64,000 nt of DNA from the NCBI GenBank assembly GCA_035293565.1, contig DATGMP010000060.1, positions 1-64,000 of the forward strand, read 5' to 3'. The position numbers were made by a program, and so were the translations under genes. Each line of letters begins with the position of its first letter. Position 1 is the stretch's first letter. Below are positions 24,682 through 32,354 of this stretch, in pieces. This stretch comes from DATGMP01 sp035293565 (GTDB taxonomy: Bacteria > Pseudomonadota > Alphaproteobacteria > BOG-932 > Roseiterribacteraceae). Below the pieces are notes generated by a model. The model ran no database searches, was not told the DNA's origin, and saw nothing but the letters and a program-made list of their open reading frames with translations.

Positions 24682-27444
24682 CTAGGATGTCGGACCGCCG
24701 CTCGCATAGACGATCTGCACGCGCCGGTTCTGCGGCTCGCGCACCCCGTCGCCCGTCGGCACGAGCAGATCCTTTTTGCCCTTGGCGACGATCTCGATCT
24801 CGGAAGCCGGGACACCCCGCTTCTCGAGTTCTGCCGCGACTGATTCGGCTCGGCGACGAGACAGCCGCATATTATAGGCATCCGAGCCCACAGTATCCGT
24901 GTGGCCGGTGCAGGTGATCCGGGTCGCCTGCGCCGCTCCAGCATTCTTCGCCGCCGCGTCGACGATCTGCAGGGCCTCGGGAGTCAGATCCGACTTATCG
25001 AAATTGAAGAAGACGAGATAACTATGCGGAGCAGGCGGCGGATTGGGCGCCTGAACGGGCGGCGGCGTGAAGGTCGATGCCTCCGTTTCGGGGCCGCGAG
25101 CGACGCGGAACTTGTAGTTCAGCTTGACGTCCCAGATCCCGGGGTTGTTGAGGAACTGGTTGGGCGGCAGCAGGGATACAGGGAAATCGTTATCCATGCA
25201 GTTCTTGCACTCCGCCGTGATCGACAGATCCGGGAAGGCAGCGGGCGTGTAGGTCACGCCGAAGTCGAAGAGGAGCTCAGCGCCAACATAGGCTTTCGGA
25301 TCGCTGCCGGCCCGGCTGTCGCCGGCGGTGCCTATCGCGTGTGGCCCCTCGACATTGATGATCGCTGTGGGCGCGAAAGTGCCGATACGCGTCTCCAGAT
25401 CGTATGTAAGACCGAGCGTGAACGTATAGTCCGGCACGCGCACCGGATCGGCGATATTGCCGGTCGAATCCACGAAGCCCTGGTTGCAGTTGGCAGTAAC
25501 GGTCGCCGCGTTGCCGGAAGCGAGCCCACCGCGACAGAGGGCTTGCTGCGCAGTCACCGAAGCCGACACGTTCGTATAGTCCGCGTGCGACAGTCCGATC
25601 GCCGCATTGACCGTAAGCTGCGGAGTCGGGAGCGCCGTGATCTCGAATTCACCGCCATAGATCTCCATATCGGCGGGGTTTGTGGTGTTGAAGACCGTTT
25701 CATTTCCGACGAGAATCGCAGCCGGGATCTGGATTTGCTCGTCATAGGCATAGAAACCGGTGATGTTGACGCGCAGCCGGTTGTCGAACCAGCTCGAACG
25801 CATGCCTAGCTCTTCCGACCAGATCTTCTCCGGCTCGAAGGCCGTATCAGCGGCGCTCGATTCGCCGCGCGCGTTCCAACCGCCCGATTTGAACCCTCGC
25901 GTCGTCGAAGCGAAGAACATGATGTCGGGAGTAAGCTTGTATTCCGCCGCGAAACGCGGCGTCAGCAGCGCCGTATGGAGCCTGTGCGGATTACCGGCCA
26001 ACGCCGAGGCTTCCGAACTCAGGTGCCCGATAATGAGATTGTTCGGAAACGGAGCCGCGACCGGATCCGAATTCACGTCGAAGCGTTTTGTCTCGTCCGT
26101 GAATCGCGCCCCGGCCGTCAGCGTGATCTGATCAGTGAGATGGTAATCCCATTGCGTGTAAACCGCATTCGCCAGCGTCGAGTTGACCAGCAAGCGATCC
26201 GATAGCACCAATGGCTGCGCTCCAAACAGCGCGTTGAGCGGAGCAATGAATGCGGTGTTGAAGATATCGGCGAAATCGGTGTGGCTGTTCTCTCGGAAAT
26301 AATAGTAGCCCGCAACATACTCGAAGGTGTCGTCCAAGAGCTTGCCGTTGACCTTCAGTTCGTTCGTGTACTGCTCGTTGCGGCCGAGATTGGTGATGTT
26401 GAACCCGCCGGCGATCGAACCCGGGAAATCGAAGAAATCGTTGGCGAATTCCTGCTGAGTCTGACGATAGCCGCTGATGTCGCTGATCGACAGATTGTCA
26501 TTGATGTCCCAGGTGAGGTTCGACGTGACGGACCATGAATTGCTGATCGCGGTCGGCGGATAGAATGCCTTCGCACCGAAGACAAGGCCTTTCAGTCCAC
26601 CTTGGACGAAGCCGCTGTGAGATACGCGTTCTCCGGTCACCGGATCCACGAAGTTCAGATAGTTGGAATAGTTCTCATACACATTGTCCGCTTCGACATC
26701 CCAGGTGATGCCATCGGTCGGCAGGAACCTTATCGCCGCACGCGCGCCCCAGCTGTGATCGTAGTTCAGGGCCGTCTTGGTTGTAACGTCGGTCGCCCAG
26801 CCGGAATCGTGATGACCGAAGAACGAGAATTTCGTCAGGATCTTTTCGTTGATGGGCAGGTCGATCGACGCGCGGCCGAAATAGGCGCTGTACTTGCCGG
26901 CACCGACCTCGATATAGCCCTGATATTCGGTCGAAGGCTTCTTCAGGATAATATCGATCGCGCCGCCAGTCGTGTTGCGGCCGAACAGTGTGCCTTGAGG
27001 CCCGCGCAGCACCTCGATGCGCTCGACGTCGAACAGACCGAAATTGTTGAGATTCTGCCGGGCGATATAGACGTCGTCGACATAGGTGCCGACCGGCGGA
27101 TCGAAGGTAGCGATCGACTCGGTGTTGCCGAGACCGCGAATGTAGTAGGTGTTGGCAGTGCCCAGGCCCGTATTGTTGTGCGCCACCATGTTGGGCACGA
27201 ATTCGGCAAGATCCAATGTTTGATTGATCTGATTAGCCTGTAGGCTCGCTGCGGAAAAGGCAGTGACCGCCAGCGGGACCGTCTGCAATTTCTCCTCCCG
27301 GCGCTGCGACGTTACGACGATCTCCTGGATCTGATCGCCCGCGGAGCTGGTGGCCTGCGCCAAGGCCGCGCCCAATGGCGCAGACAAGGTGAGAATAGCG
27401 ATGGCGGCTACACTGACCCGAAGGTCGCTTTTACTGACCATCAT
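24682..27444 (-). CDS. TonB-dependent receptor with C-terminal OmpA-like peptidoglycan-binding domain
   Basis: 920 aa; AAGGGGG precedes two adjacent ATGs (27444 and 27441). A signal peptide (VAAIAILTLSAPLGAALAQA) leads to EIVVTSQRREEKLQTVP, the plug (IEVLRGPQGTLFGRNTTGGA) and a full barrel ending near WDVKLNYKFRV at about 790. A Pro-rich linker (TPPPVQAPNPPPAPHS) then joins an OmpA domain: YLVFFNFDKSDLTPEALQIV, TGHTDTVGSDAYNMRLSRRR and PQNRRVQIVYA, with the conserved Asp and Arg for diaminopimelate binding. A receptor anchored to the cell wall in one chain is unusual. An operator copy at 27537-27553 lies 93 bp upstream. Confidence 0.93.
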   Translation of the reverse strand: MMVSKSDLRVSVAAIAILTLSAPLGAALAQATSSAGDQIQEIVVTSQRREEKLQTVPLAVTAFSAASLQANQINQTLDLAEFVPNMVAHNNTGLGTANTYYIRGLGNTESIATFDPPVGTYVDDVYIARQNLNNFGLFDVERIEVLRGPQGTLFGRNTTGGAIDIILKKPSTEYQGYIEVGAGKYSAYFGRASIDLPINEKILTKFSFFGHHDSGWATDVTTKTALNYDHSWGARAAIRFLPTDGITWDVEADNVYENYSNYLNFVDPVTGERVSHSGFVQGGLKGLVFGAKAFYPPTAISNSWSVTSNLTWDINDNLSISDISGYRQTQQEFANDFFDFPGSIAGGFNITNLGRNEQYTNELKVNGKLLDDTFEYVAGYYYFRENSHTDFADIFNTAFIAPLNALFGAQPLVLSDRLLVNSTLANAVYTQWDYHLTDQITLTAGARFTDETKRFDVNSDPVAAPFPNNLIIGHLSSEASALAGNPHRLHTALLTPRFAAEYKLTPDIMFFASTTRGFKSGGWNARGESSAADTAFEPEKIWSEELGMRSSWFDNRLRVNITGFYAYDEQIQIPAAILVGNETVFNTTNPADMEIYGGEFEITALPTPQLTVNAAIGLSHADYTNVSASVTAQQALCRGGLASGNAATVTANCNQGFVDSTGNIADPVRVPDYTFTLGLTYDLETRIGTFAPTAIINVEGPHAIGTAGDSRAGSDPKAYVGAELLFDFGVTYTPAAFPDLSITAECKNCMDNDFPVSLLPPNQFLNNPGIWDVKLNYKFRVARGPETEASTFTPPPVQAPNPPPAPHSYLVFFNFDKSDLTPEALQIVDAAAKNAGAAQATRITCTGHTDTVGSDAYNMRLSRRRAESVAAELEKRGVPASEIEIVAKGKKDLLVPTGDGVREPQNRRVQIVYASGGPTS

Positions 27445-27536
27445 GACCCCCTTGGAATAGTTGTGATCTTAAAATTCGTCGTGCTCAGTTCGGCCCTTCA
27501 TTCTTCGAACCGTATCGCCAGAGATCGGAACCGACA

Positions 27537-27553
27537 ATTAGGTACGGACAAAT
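27537..27553 (-). promoter_or_regulatory. Operator copy (ATTTGTCCGTACCTAAT on the minus strand)
   Basis: Member of the GGACAAAT/TGTCCGGACA motif set. It lies 93 bp upstream of the TonB-OmpA start, in the 169-bp gap after the partner-B gene, so the receptor probably has its own promoter rather than depending only on the MT-B operon. Confidence 0.65.
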
Positions 27554-27613
27554 CAAGGGACGAATTCAGTGAAACTGTGCTCATTTTGCAACTCTTTGCG
27601 GATGCGGCGCGCC

Positions 27614-27937
27614 TTACTTCTCCGCGCGCCGCACCTCCCGCAAAGGCCCGAGCACGGATTGAACAAAGCGATCGCGCTCCGCGTCGCGGCGCGCCGTCTC
27701 CTCGGCATCGGGCGCGTAGCTCTTGATCTGTTCGTAGGTTACGAAGCCGCCGCGCGACGCGAGTTGCTCCAGATTGTCCAGTCGTTCGGCCAAGACCCAA
27801 ACTTCACTGGTCAATTGAAGGACCACGGAAACGAGGCGGTCGAGGCCGGCGTCGGCGAAGAATCGCGGCCGGCCCGTTTCGTCATAGATCCCCGGCGGCG
27901 CCTGGTCGGGAACCGCGATCTCTTCGTCGGCCGGCAT
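27614..27937 (-). CDS. Small helical partner protein B (beside MT-B)
   Basis: 107 aa. The ATG at 27937 follows the MT-B stop directly (TAGATG), so the two are translationally coupled. GRPRFFADAGLDRLVSVVLQL, TSEVWVLAERLDNLEQL and QIKSYAPDAEETARRDAERD (in parts) align with partners A, C and D. The central helix has a heptad pattern. There is no known catalytic motif, signal peptide or membrane segment. A structural or regulatory partner of MT-B is inferred from the repeated pairing. Confidence 0.75.
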   Translation of the reverse strand: MPADEEIAVPDQAPPGIYDETGRPRFFADAGLDRLVSVVLQLTSEVWVLAERLDNLEQLASRGGFVTYEQIKSYAPDAEETARRDAERDRFVQSVLGPLREVRRAEK

Positions 27938-29119
27938 CTATGTCCAGGCTCCGAAGCCGAACCATTGCACGCCGTCGGCAAGACGTCCGGTCTTGTCGCT
28001 ATCGACCTCGCCGGCGTCGGCATCGATTGCCGCGTCGACGGCGGCTTCTCCATGGAAGCCCAGGCTGGGAACAACGAATTGGATATATTTGTCGGCGTCG
28101 AATCCGGCGGCAACGCAGAGCGCCTTCGGATCTTGGTCGCGATAGGCCTTATAGAAGGGCTCTTGGTTATAATAGCAGTCCCAATCCAGATAGAAGCTAT
28201 CGTAAGCCGACATCTGGCCGTTCGGCGGCAGCTCCATATGCAGCATCAACCCGCCGGGTTTGAGCACGCGCCGTGCCTCGCGAAAAACTCCGCCGATGGT
28301 CTTCACCGAAAGCTCGTGCAGGAACATCGACGAGAAAACGAGATCGAAGGACCCGTTGGGAAATGCGAGCCTCTCGGCGTTCATCTGGTGGAAGTGGATG
28401 GAAGCGCCCTGCAGCGCCGCACGCGCATGGCCGTAGCGAAGGCCTGGCGCTGCGGCGTCGACGGCATGCGTATCGGCCTCGGGATATGCTTTCGCCCAGG
28501 GCACGGTGTTGTGTCCGATCGTGCAGCCGATATCGAGAATCGCGCGGGGCCGGAACTCCGGATAGCGGCGCCGGATATAATGCGCCATGCTGCGGCCGAT
28601 ATCGTCCAGATTTTCGCCCATGAGCCCAAAGGAGAAGACCGCGAGCCCCTGGTCGTAGATTGCGCCCGCCCCGAGATCGTCCGGTCCTTCCTGGCGGGCA
28701 TAGGACCCGGGCATCAGATGGACGTCGATTGCGGTGACGTTGCGCGGTACCTCGAATGAGGGATCGAGGTCGAGCGAGCCGTTGGTCCTTACCGCGCCCG
28801 CCACCCTGGAAAGCCGCGCCTTCTCCCGTTCGACGACCGGAACTACGGAGTCCCAGACCATGCGCTGAGCGTTCACCCTGAGGGCCGAATAGAGTTGGAA
28901 CATGGGATCGGCGCGCATGGCCCGGTGAACCTCCGGTCCGGACGCCGGCGGCCGGCCAAGCCGGCGCTCCAATTGCGGCCTTATTCTGGATTCGTAGGCC
29001 ACGCGCATATCGTCGGCGAGATCGTTGAGGACGAACGCGCGGAGCCCCGCCACGAAATTCTGCCGCGCTCGCTCGTCCGCGCGGAGCTCCGGCCGCATGG
29101 CATGCTTCAGCTCGAGCAT
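27938..29119 (-). CDS. SAM-methyltransferase-like protein MT-B
   Basis: 393 aa from ATG 29119 (GGGAGGCGGG upstream). A longer frame to 29245 would run through the operator at 29181, so the shorter start is preferred. The N-terminal extension has AYESRIRPQLERRLGRPP and FQLYSALRVNAQRMVWDSV; then NVTAIDVHLMPGSYARQ, motif I AILDIGCTIGHNTVPWA (about 191), VDAAAPGLRYGHARA, LVFSSMFLHELS, VLKPGGLMLHMELPPNGQM, DWDCYYNQEPFYKAYRDQD and a terminal WFGFGAW. It is closest to MT-F. Partner B follows directly. The acceptor substrate is unknown. Confidence 0.85.
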   Translation of the reverse strand: MLELKHAMRPELRADERARQNFVAGLRAFVLNDLADDMRVAYESRIRPQLERRLGRPPASGPEVHRAMRADPMFQLYSALRVNAQRMVWDSVVPVVEREKARLSRVAGAVRTNGSLDLDPSFEVPRNVTAIDVHLMPGSYARQEGPDDLGAGAIYDQGLAVFSFGLMGENLDDIGRSMAHYIRRRYPEFRPRAILDIGCTIGHNTVPWAKAYPEADTHAVDAAAPGLRYGHARAALQGASIHFHQMNAERLAFPNGSFDLVFSSMFLHELSVKTIGGVFREARRVLKPGGLMLHMELPPNGQMSAYDSFYLDWDCYYNQEPFYKAYRDQDPKALCVAAGFDADKYIQFVVPSLGFHGEAAVDAAIDADAGEVDSDKTGRLADGVQWFGFGAWT

Positions 29120-29180
29120 CGGACCCGCCTCCCGTCGGCTTCCGCCTCTCGCAGCCTGGCACGAGCCGCTTTGCAAACGC

Positions 29181-29197
29181 AAATGGTTCGGACAAAT
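29181..29197 (-). promoter_or_regulatory. Operator copy (ATTTGTCCGAACCATTT on the minus strand)
   Basis: Lies 62 bp upstream of the MT-B ATG. It keeps the conserved GGACAAAT half-site exactly, and the other half is degenerate, as in the 42331 copy. Confidence 0.65.
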
Positions 29198-29248
29198 ATG
29201 CCGGGAGATCGAGAACGCAGAAGGATCACGAGCCGCCCTGTTCATTCT

Positions 29249-29271
29249 AATGATATAGCTTTATACCATTT
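29249..29271. promoter_or_regulatory. HutC/GntR-type operator, copy 1 (AATGATATA-GCTT-TATACCATTT)
   Basis: An imperfect palindrome 24 bp before the amidohydrolase ATG at 29295. The only other copy in the window is at 33678-33700, identical at 19 of 23 positions in the same orientation. GGTATA/TATACC-type inverted repeats are typical of HutC-subfamily GntR regulators, two of which are encoded at 34939 and 35855. Confidence 0.72.
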
Positions 29272-29294
29272 CATGACATCGCGGAGGAGGCAAT

Positions 29295-29984
29295 ATGCAT
29301 TTTGAATCGACCATGGTCCGCGAGGACAAGACGGCGCGCCAGCTGTACGAGGCGGTCAAGGCGAACCCGGCTCGGGCGCGGTTCGGGTTCGGCAAGCGGC
29401 TCGCCGTCGTCAATATCGATTTCCAGCAGGCCTATACGCGGCCGGATCTGTTTCCCAAGACGGCCTACGTCACCGACCCGCGCCAAATCGATTACACGAA
29501 CGAGATCTCGCGCCTGGCGCGCGCGCAGGGCCTGCCCGTCGTCTGGACGCATGTAGCCTACAAGCCCGATGCCGGCGACGCCGGCGTCTGGGGCACCCGC
29601 ACCAACACGCCGGATAGCCTGCAGAATATCAAAGAAAACTCTGACCGGCACGCGTTCGACCCGCGCTGCGAGATCGATGATACGGTCGATCTCGTCTTCA
29701 CCAAGCGCATGCCGTCGGCCTTCTTCGAGACGCCGCTCCCTTCGTATCTCGTCTGGCACCGCATCGATACGGTAGTCGTGACGGGCGGCTCGACGTCCGG
29801 CTGCGTGCGGGCCACGGCCGTCGACAGCCTGTCGCACGGCTATCGCACGATCGTCCCGGAGGAATGCGTCGCCGACAAGCACGAATCCTACCACTATGCG
29901 AATCTCACCGACCTCCAGCTCAAATACGCCGATGTGGTCACGGTGTCCGAGGTGATCGATTGGCTGAAGGGCTTTAAGGGATAG
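29295..29984 (+). CDS. Isochorismatase-family amidohydrolase (N-carbamoylsarcosine amidase-like)
   Basis: 229 aa; GGAGGAGGC precedes the ATG. The catalytic triad is Asp42 (NIDFQQAY), Lys137 (LVFTKRMPSAFF) and Cys170 (GGSTSGCVRATAVDS). It is clearly related to the 13432 enzyme but has its own N-terminal segment. It heads a three-gene operon with two polysaccharide-deacetylase-like genes, five bases before the next start, under the HutC-type operator at 29249. The combination with PuuE-like proteins and HyuA/B nearby suggests hydrolysis of ureido or carbamoyl intermediates (inference). Confidence 0.9.
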   Translation: MHFESTMVREDKTARQLYEAVKANPARARFGFGKRLAVVNIDFQQAYTRPDLFPKTAYVTDPRQIDYTNEISRLARAQGLPVVWTHVAYKPDAGDAGVWGTRTNTPDSLQNIKENSDRHAFDPRCEIDDTVDLVFTKRMPSAFFETPLPSYLVWHRIDTVVVTGGSTSGCVRATAVDSLSHGYRTIVPEECVADKHESYHYANLTDLQLKYADVVTVSEVIDWLKGFKG

Positions 29985-29989
29985 GGGCG

Positions 29990-30934
29990 ATGCAGCGCGA
30001 CCCCAATCTCTACGATTATTGGCCCTATCGCGATCGACCGAAGATCGTATGGCCGGGCGGCAAGAAGCTCGCCTTCTGGGTGGCGCCAAATATCGAATTC
30101 TACGAATTCGACCCGCCGAAAAATCCGAGCCGCACGCCCTGGGCCCGTCCCAATCCCGACATTGTGCCCTATTCGCTTCGCGACTACGGCAATCGTGTCG
30201 GCCATTGGCGATTGATGGAGGTGATGGACGAATGCGGCGTGCGGGGTAGCGTCTCGCTGTCTGTGGCGATGCTGGACCACCACCCCGAAATCATCGCCGC
30301 CTGTGTCGAACGCAACTGGGAGCTCTTCTCCCACGGAATCTATAATACGCGCTATTCCTACGGCATGTCGGAGGAGCAGGAGCGCGCGGTGATCGAAGAT
30401 TCGATCCGCTCGATCGAGCAAGCCACCGGGCAGCGGATCCGCGGGTACCTGGCGCCGGCCCTGACGCACACCGAGAAGACAATGGATCTGCTGGCGGAAT
30501 ACGGCTTCTGGTACACCTGTGACCTGTTCCAGGACGACCAGCCGCAGCCGATCAAGGTCAAATCTGGTCGCCTCATCTCCATGCCCTACAGCCTGGAGGT
30601 CAACGACACGATCACATACGGCACCTATATGCAGTCGCCGCGCGCCTACGCGGACGTGCTGAAACGGCATTTTGACCAGCTGCTGGCCGAAGGTGCCGAA
30701 AGCGGCACCGTCATGTGCATTCCTCTGCACGCCTATCAGGTGGGGCAGCCGCACCGCATCGGGCCCTTCCGCGACGCGCTCCGCTACATCACCGGCCATC
30801 GAGACGAGATCTGGATCACGACCGCGCGGGAGATCGCGGAATTCCATCTCGCCAATTACTATGATCAGACGCTGGCGGACATTGCCCGGCGCGGCCTCGC
30901 TCGCCCCGGAACAGGATTCGCGCCCGCCGCCTGA
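29990..30934 (+). CDS. Polysaccharide deacetylase-family hydrolase, PuuE allantoinase-like (1)
   Basis: 314 aa. WPGGKKLAFWVAPNIEFYEF, SLRDYGNRVGHWRLMEVMDE, ELFSHGIYNTRYSYGMSEEQE and IRGYLAPALTHTEKTMDLLAE follow the layout of the metal-independent or atypical NodB-fold group that includes cyclic-amide hydrolases such as allantoinase PuuE. The usual secretion signal is absent, supporting a cytoplasmic small-molecule hydrolase rather than a cell-wall enzyme. It lies between the amidohydrolase and a second member of the family (30952). Confidence 0.87.
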   Translation: MQRDPNLYDYWPYRDRPKIVWPGGKKLAFWVAPNIEFYEFDPPKNPSRTPWARPNPDIVPYSLRDYGNRVGHWRLMEVMDECGVRGSVSLSVAMLDHHPEIIAACVERNWELFSHGIYNTRYSYGMSEEQERAVIEDSIRSIEQATGQRIRGYLAPALTHTEKTMDLLAEYGFWYTCDLFQDDQPQPIKVKSGRLISMPYSLEVNDTITYGTYMQSPRAYADVLKRHFDQLLAEGAESGTVMCIPLHAYQVGQPHRIGPFRDALRYITGHRDEIWITTAREIAEFHLANYYDQTLADIARRGLARPGTGFAPAA

Positions 30935-30951
30935 CGAACGGAAAACGCCCC

Positions 30952-31866
30952 ATGCCCCTGCCCGACGACTATCTAGCTTATCCCTATCGGCGGCGCGGCC
31001 CGGACCATGATCGCTACGACGCCTCGCCTTACCGTGACCGCGCGGCTCTGGCGCTTCCCGACGGCATAAAGCTCGGCCTGTGGGTCACGGTGCTCATCGA
31101 GTTCTTTCCCCTCAACCCTTCGGGCAAGCCCTTCAAGGCACCCGGCGCGATGCAGACCCCCTACCCCGACCTGCGCCACTTCACGACGCGCGATTACGGC
31201 AACCGCGTCGGCGTGTACCGGATCTTGAAGGTGCTGAGCGCGCTTGGGATCGGAGCGACCTTTGCGGTCCAGGGCGCCGTCGCCGAGCGCTATCCGACGC
31301 TCATCAGGGACATCCAGAGCGACGGACACGAGATCTGCGCGCATGGTCGCGATACAGACTCATTGCATTATTCGGGCCTCGATCCCGAAGTTGAACGGCG
31401 CTATATCGCCGATACGCTCGCCGCCATCGAGACGGTGACCGGAGTCAGGCCGGCCGGCTGGATCAGTCCCGCGCGCGCAGAGGGCTTCGACACGCCCGAC
31501 CGTTTGGCTGAAGCCGGCATTCGCTGGGTCGGCGACTGGGCCCATGATGCGCTGCCGACCGCATTCCGCACGAAAGCCGGGCCGATGACGACGCTGCCGC
31601 TGTCCAACGAGCTGGACGATTGGCAGATCCTGATCGACTACAAGCGGCCGGAAACGGAATGGGAGCTGCAGGTCGGCGATGCCGCCGCGCTGCTCCGCGC
31701 CGAAGCCGACCGATTTGGTCCGCAAGTCCTTTCGCTCGTGGTTCGGCCCTATGTGATGGGCCAGCCCTATCGGATCGGAAATTTCCGCAAGAGCCTGGAA
31801 ATCGCGCTCGCTCAGCCTGACTGCCGACCAGTAAGCGCGGCCGCGCTCGCGGCGGCTCGGCCATAG
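30952..31866 (+). CDS. Polysaccharide deacetylase-family hydrolase, PuuE allantoinase-like (2)
   Basis: 304 aa, a paralog of the preceding gene. It shows LPDGIKLGLWVTVLIEFFPL, RDYGNRVGVYRILKVLSALG, GHEICAHGRDTDSLHYSGLD and RPAGWISPARAEGFDTPDRLAE. The two copies differ in metal-ligand-like positions, so they may form a heteromer or act on successive substrates. Its last 55 bp overlap the 3' end of the oppositely transcribed LeuD-like gene (31812-32354). Confidence 0.87.
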   Translation: MPLPDDYLAYPYRRRGPDHDRYDASPYRDRAALALPDGIKLGLWVTVLIEFFPLNPSGKPFKAPGAMQTPYPDLRHFTTRDYGNRVGVYRILKVLSALGIGATFAVQGAVAERYPTLIRDIQSDGHEICAHGRDTDSLHYSGLDPEVERRYIADTLAAIETVTGVRPAGWISPARAEGFDTPDRLAEAGIRWVGDWAHDALPTAFRTKAGPMTTLPLSNELDDWQILIDYKRPETEWELQVGDAAALLRAEADRFGPQVLSLVVRPYVMGQPYRIGNFRKSLEIALAQPDCRPVSAAALAAARP

Positions 31867-32354
31867 CGGCTTTTCAGATAGGGCATGAGGCCGCCAACCT
31901 CGACGATCCGGAGCAGATGCGGCGGCAGCGGGGGGATTTGCCAGCTCTCGCCGGTCGTCCGGTTGTCCACGCGGCCGGCGGCGACATCGACCGTGACCTG
32001 GTCGCCTTCCGCGATCCGCGTCGCGTCGGGAATGACCAACGCCGGCAGACCGAGATTGAGGGCGTTGCGCCAGAAGATCCGGGCATAGGACAAGGCCAGC
32101 ACCGCACCCACGCCGAGCAGCTTGAGCGAGACCGCCGCCTGCTCGCGGCTCGAGCCGATGCCGAAGCTTCGGCCGGCCACCACGACGTCACCCGGCCGGA
32201 CCGCGCGCGAGAATTCGGGCCGGATCGCCTCCAGGCAATGGGTCGCGAGTTCCTCGGCGGGCAGCTTCATCAGATGTCCGGGCGCCAGCACGTCCGTATC
32301 GACCGCGTCGCCGAAGACCCAGGCGCGGCCCGCCGCCGAAGTCAATTCGCTCAT
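31812..32354 (-). CDS. Aconitase-family small subunit (LeuD/DmdB-like)
   Basis: 180 aa from ATG 32354, overlapping the large-subunit stop (ATGA). RAWVFGDAVDTDVLAPGHLM, VVVAGRSFGIGSSREQAAVSLK and ALSYARIFWRNALNLGLPAL are the swivel-domain blocks of isopropylmalate/homoaconitate/dimethylmaleate hydratases. The C-terminal about 18 residues run past the family core into the convergent deacetylase gene. With the large subunit it should hydrate or isomerise a di- or tricarboxylic acid. Confidence 0.9.
   Translation of the reverse strand: MSELTSAAGRAWVFGDAVDTDVLAPGHLMKLPAEELATHCLEAIRPEFSRAVRPGDVVVAGRSFGIGSSREQAAVSLKLLGVGAVLALSYARIFWRNALNLGLPALVIPDATRIAEGDQVTVDVAAGRVDNRTTGESWQIPPLPPHLLRIVEVGGLMPYLKSRYGRAAASAAALTGRQSG

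Noticed and set aside
13432..30934. Creatinine/N-methylhydantoin degradation as a firm pathway call
   Set aside because: HyuA/B and carbamoylsarcosine amidase-like enzymes fit, but no creatinine deaminase or sarcosine oxidase was seen, and most island genes would be unexplained.
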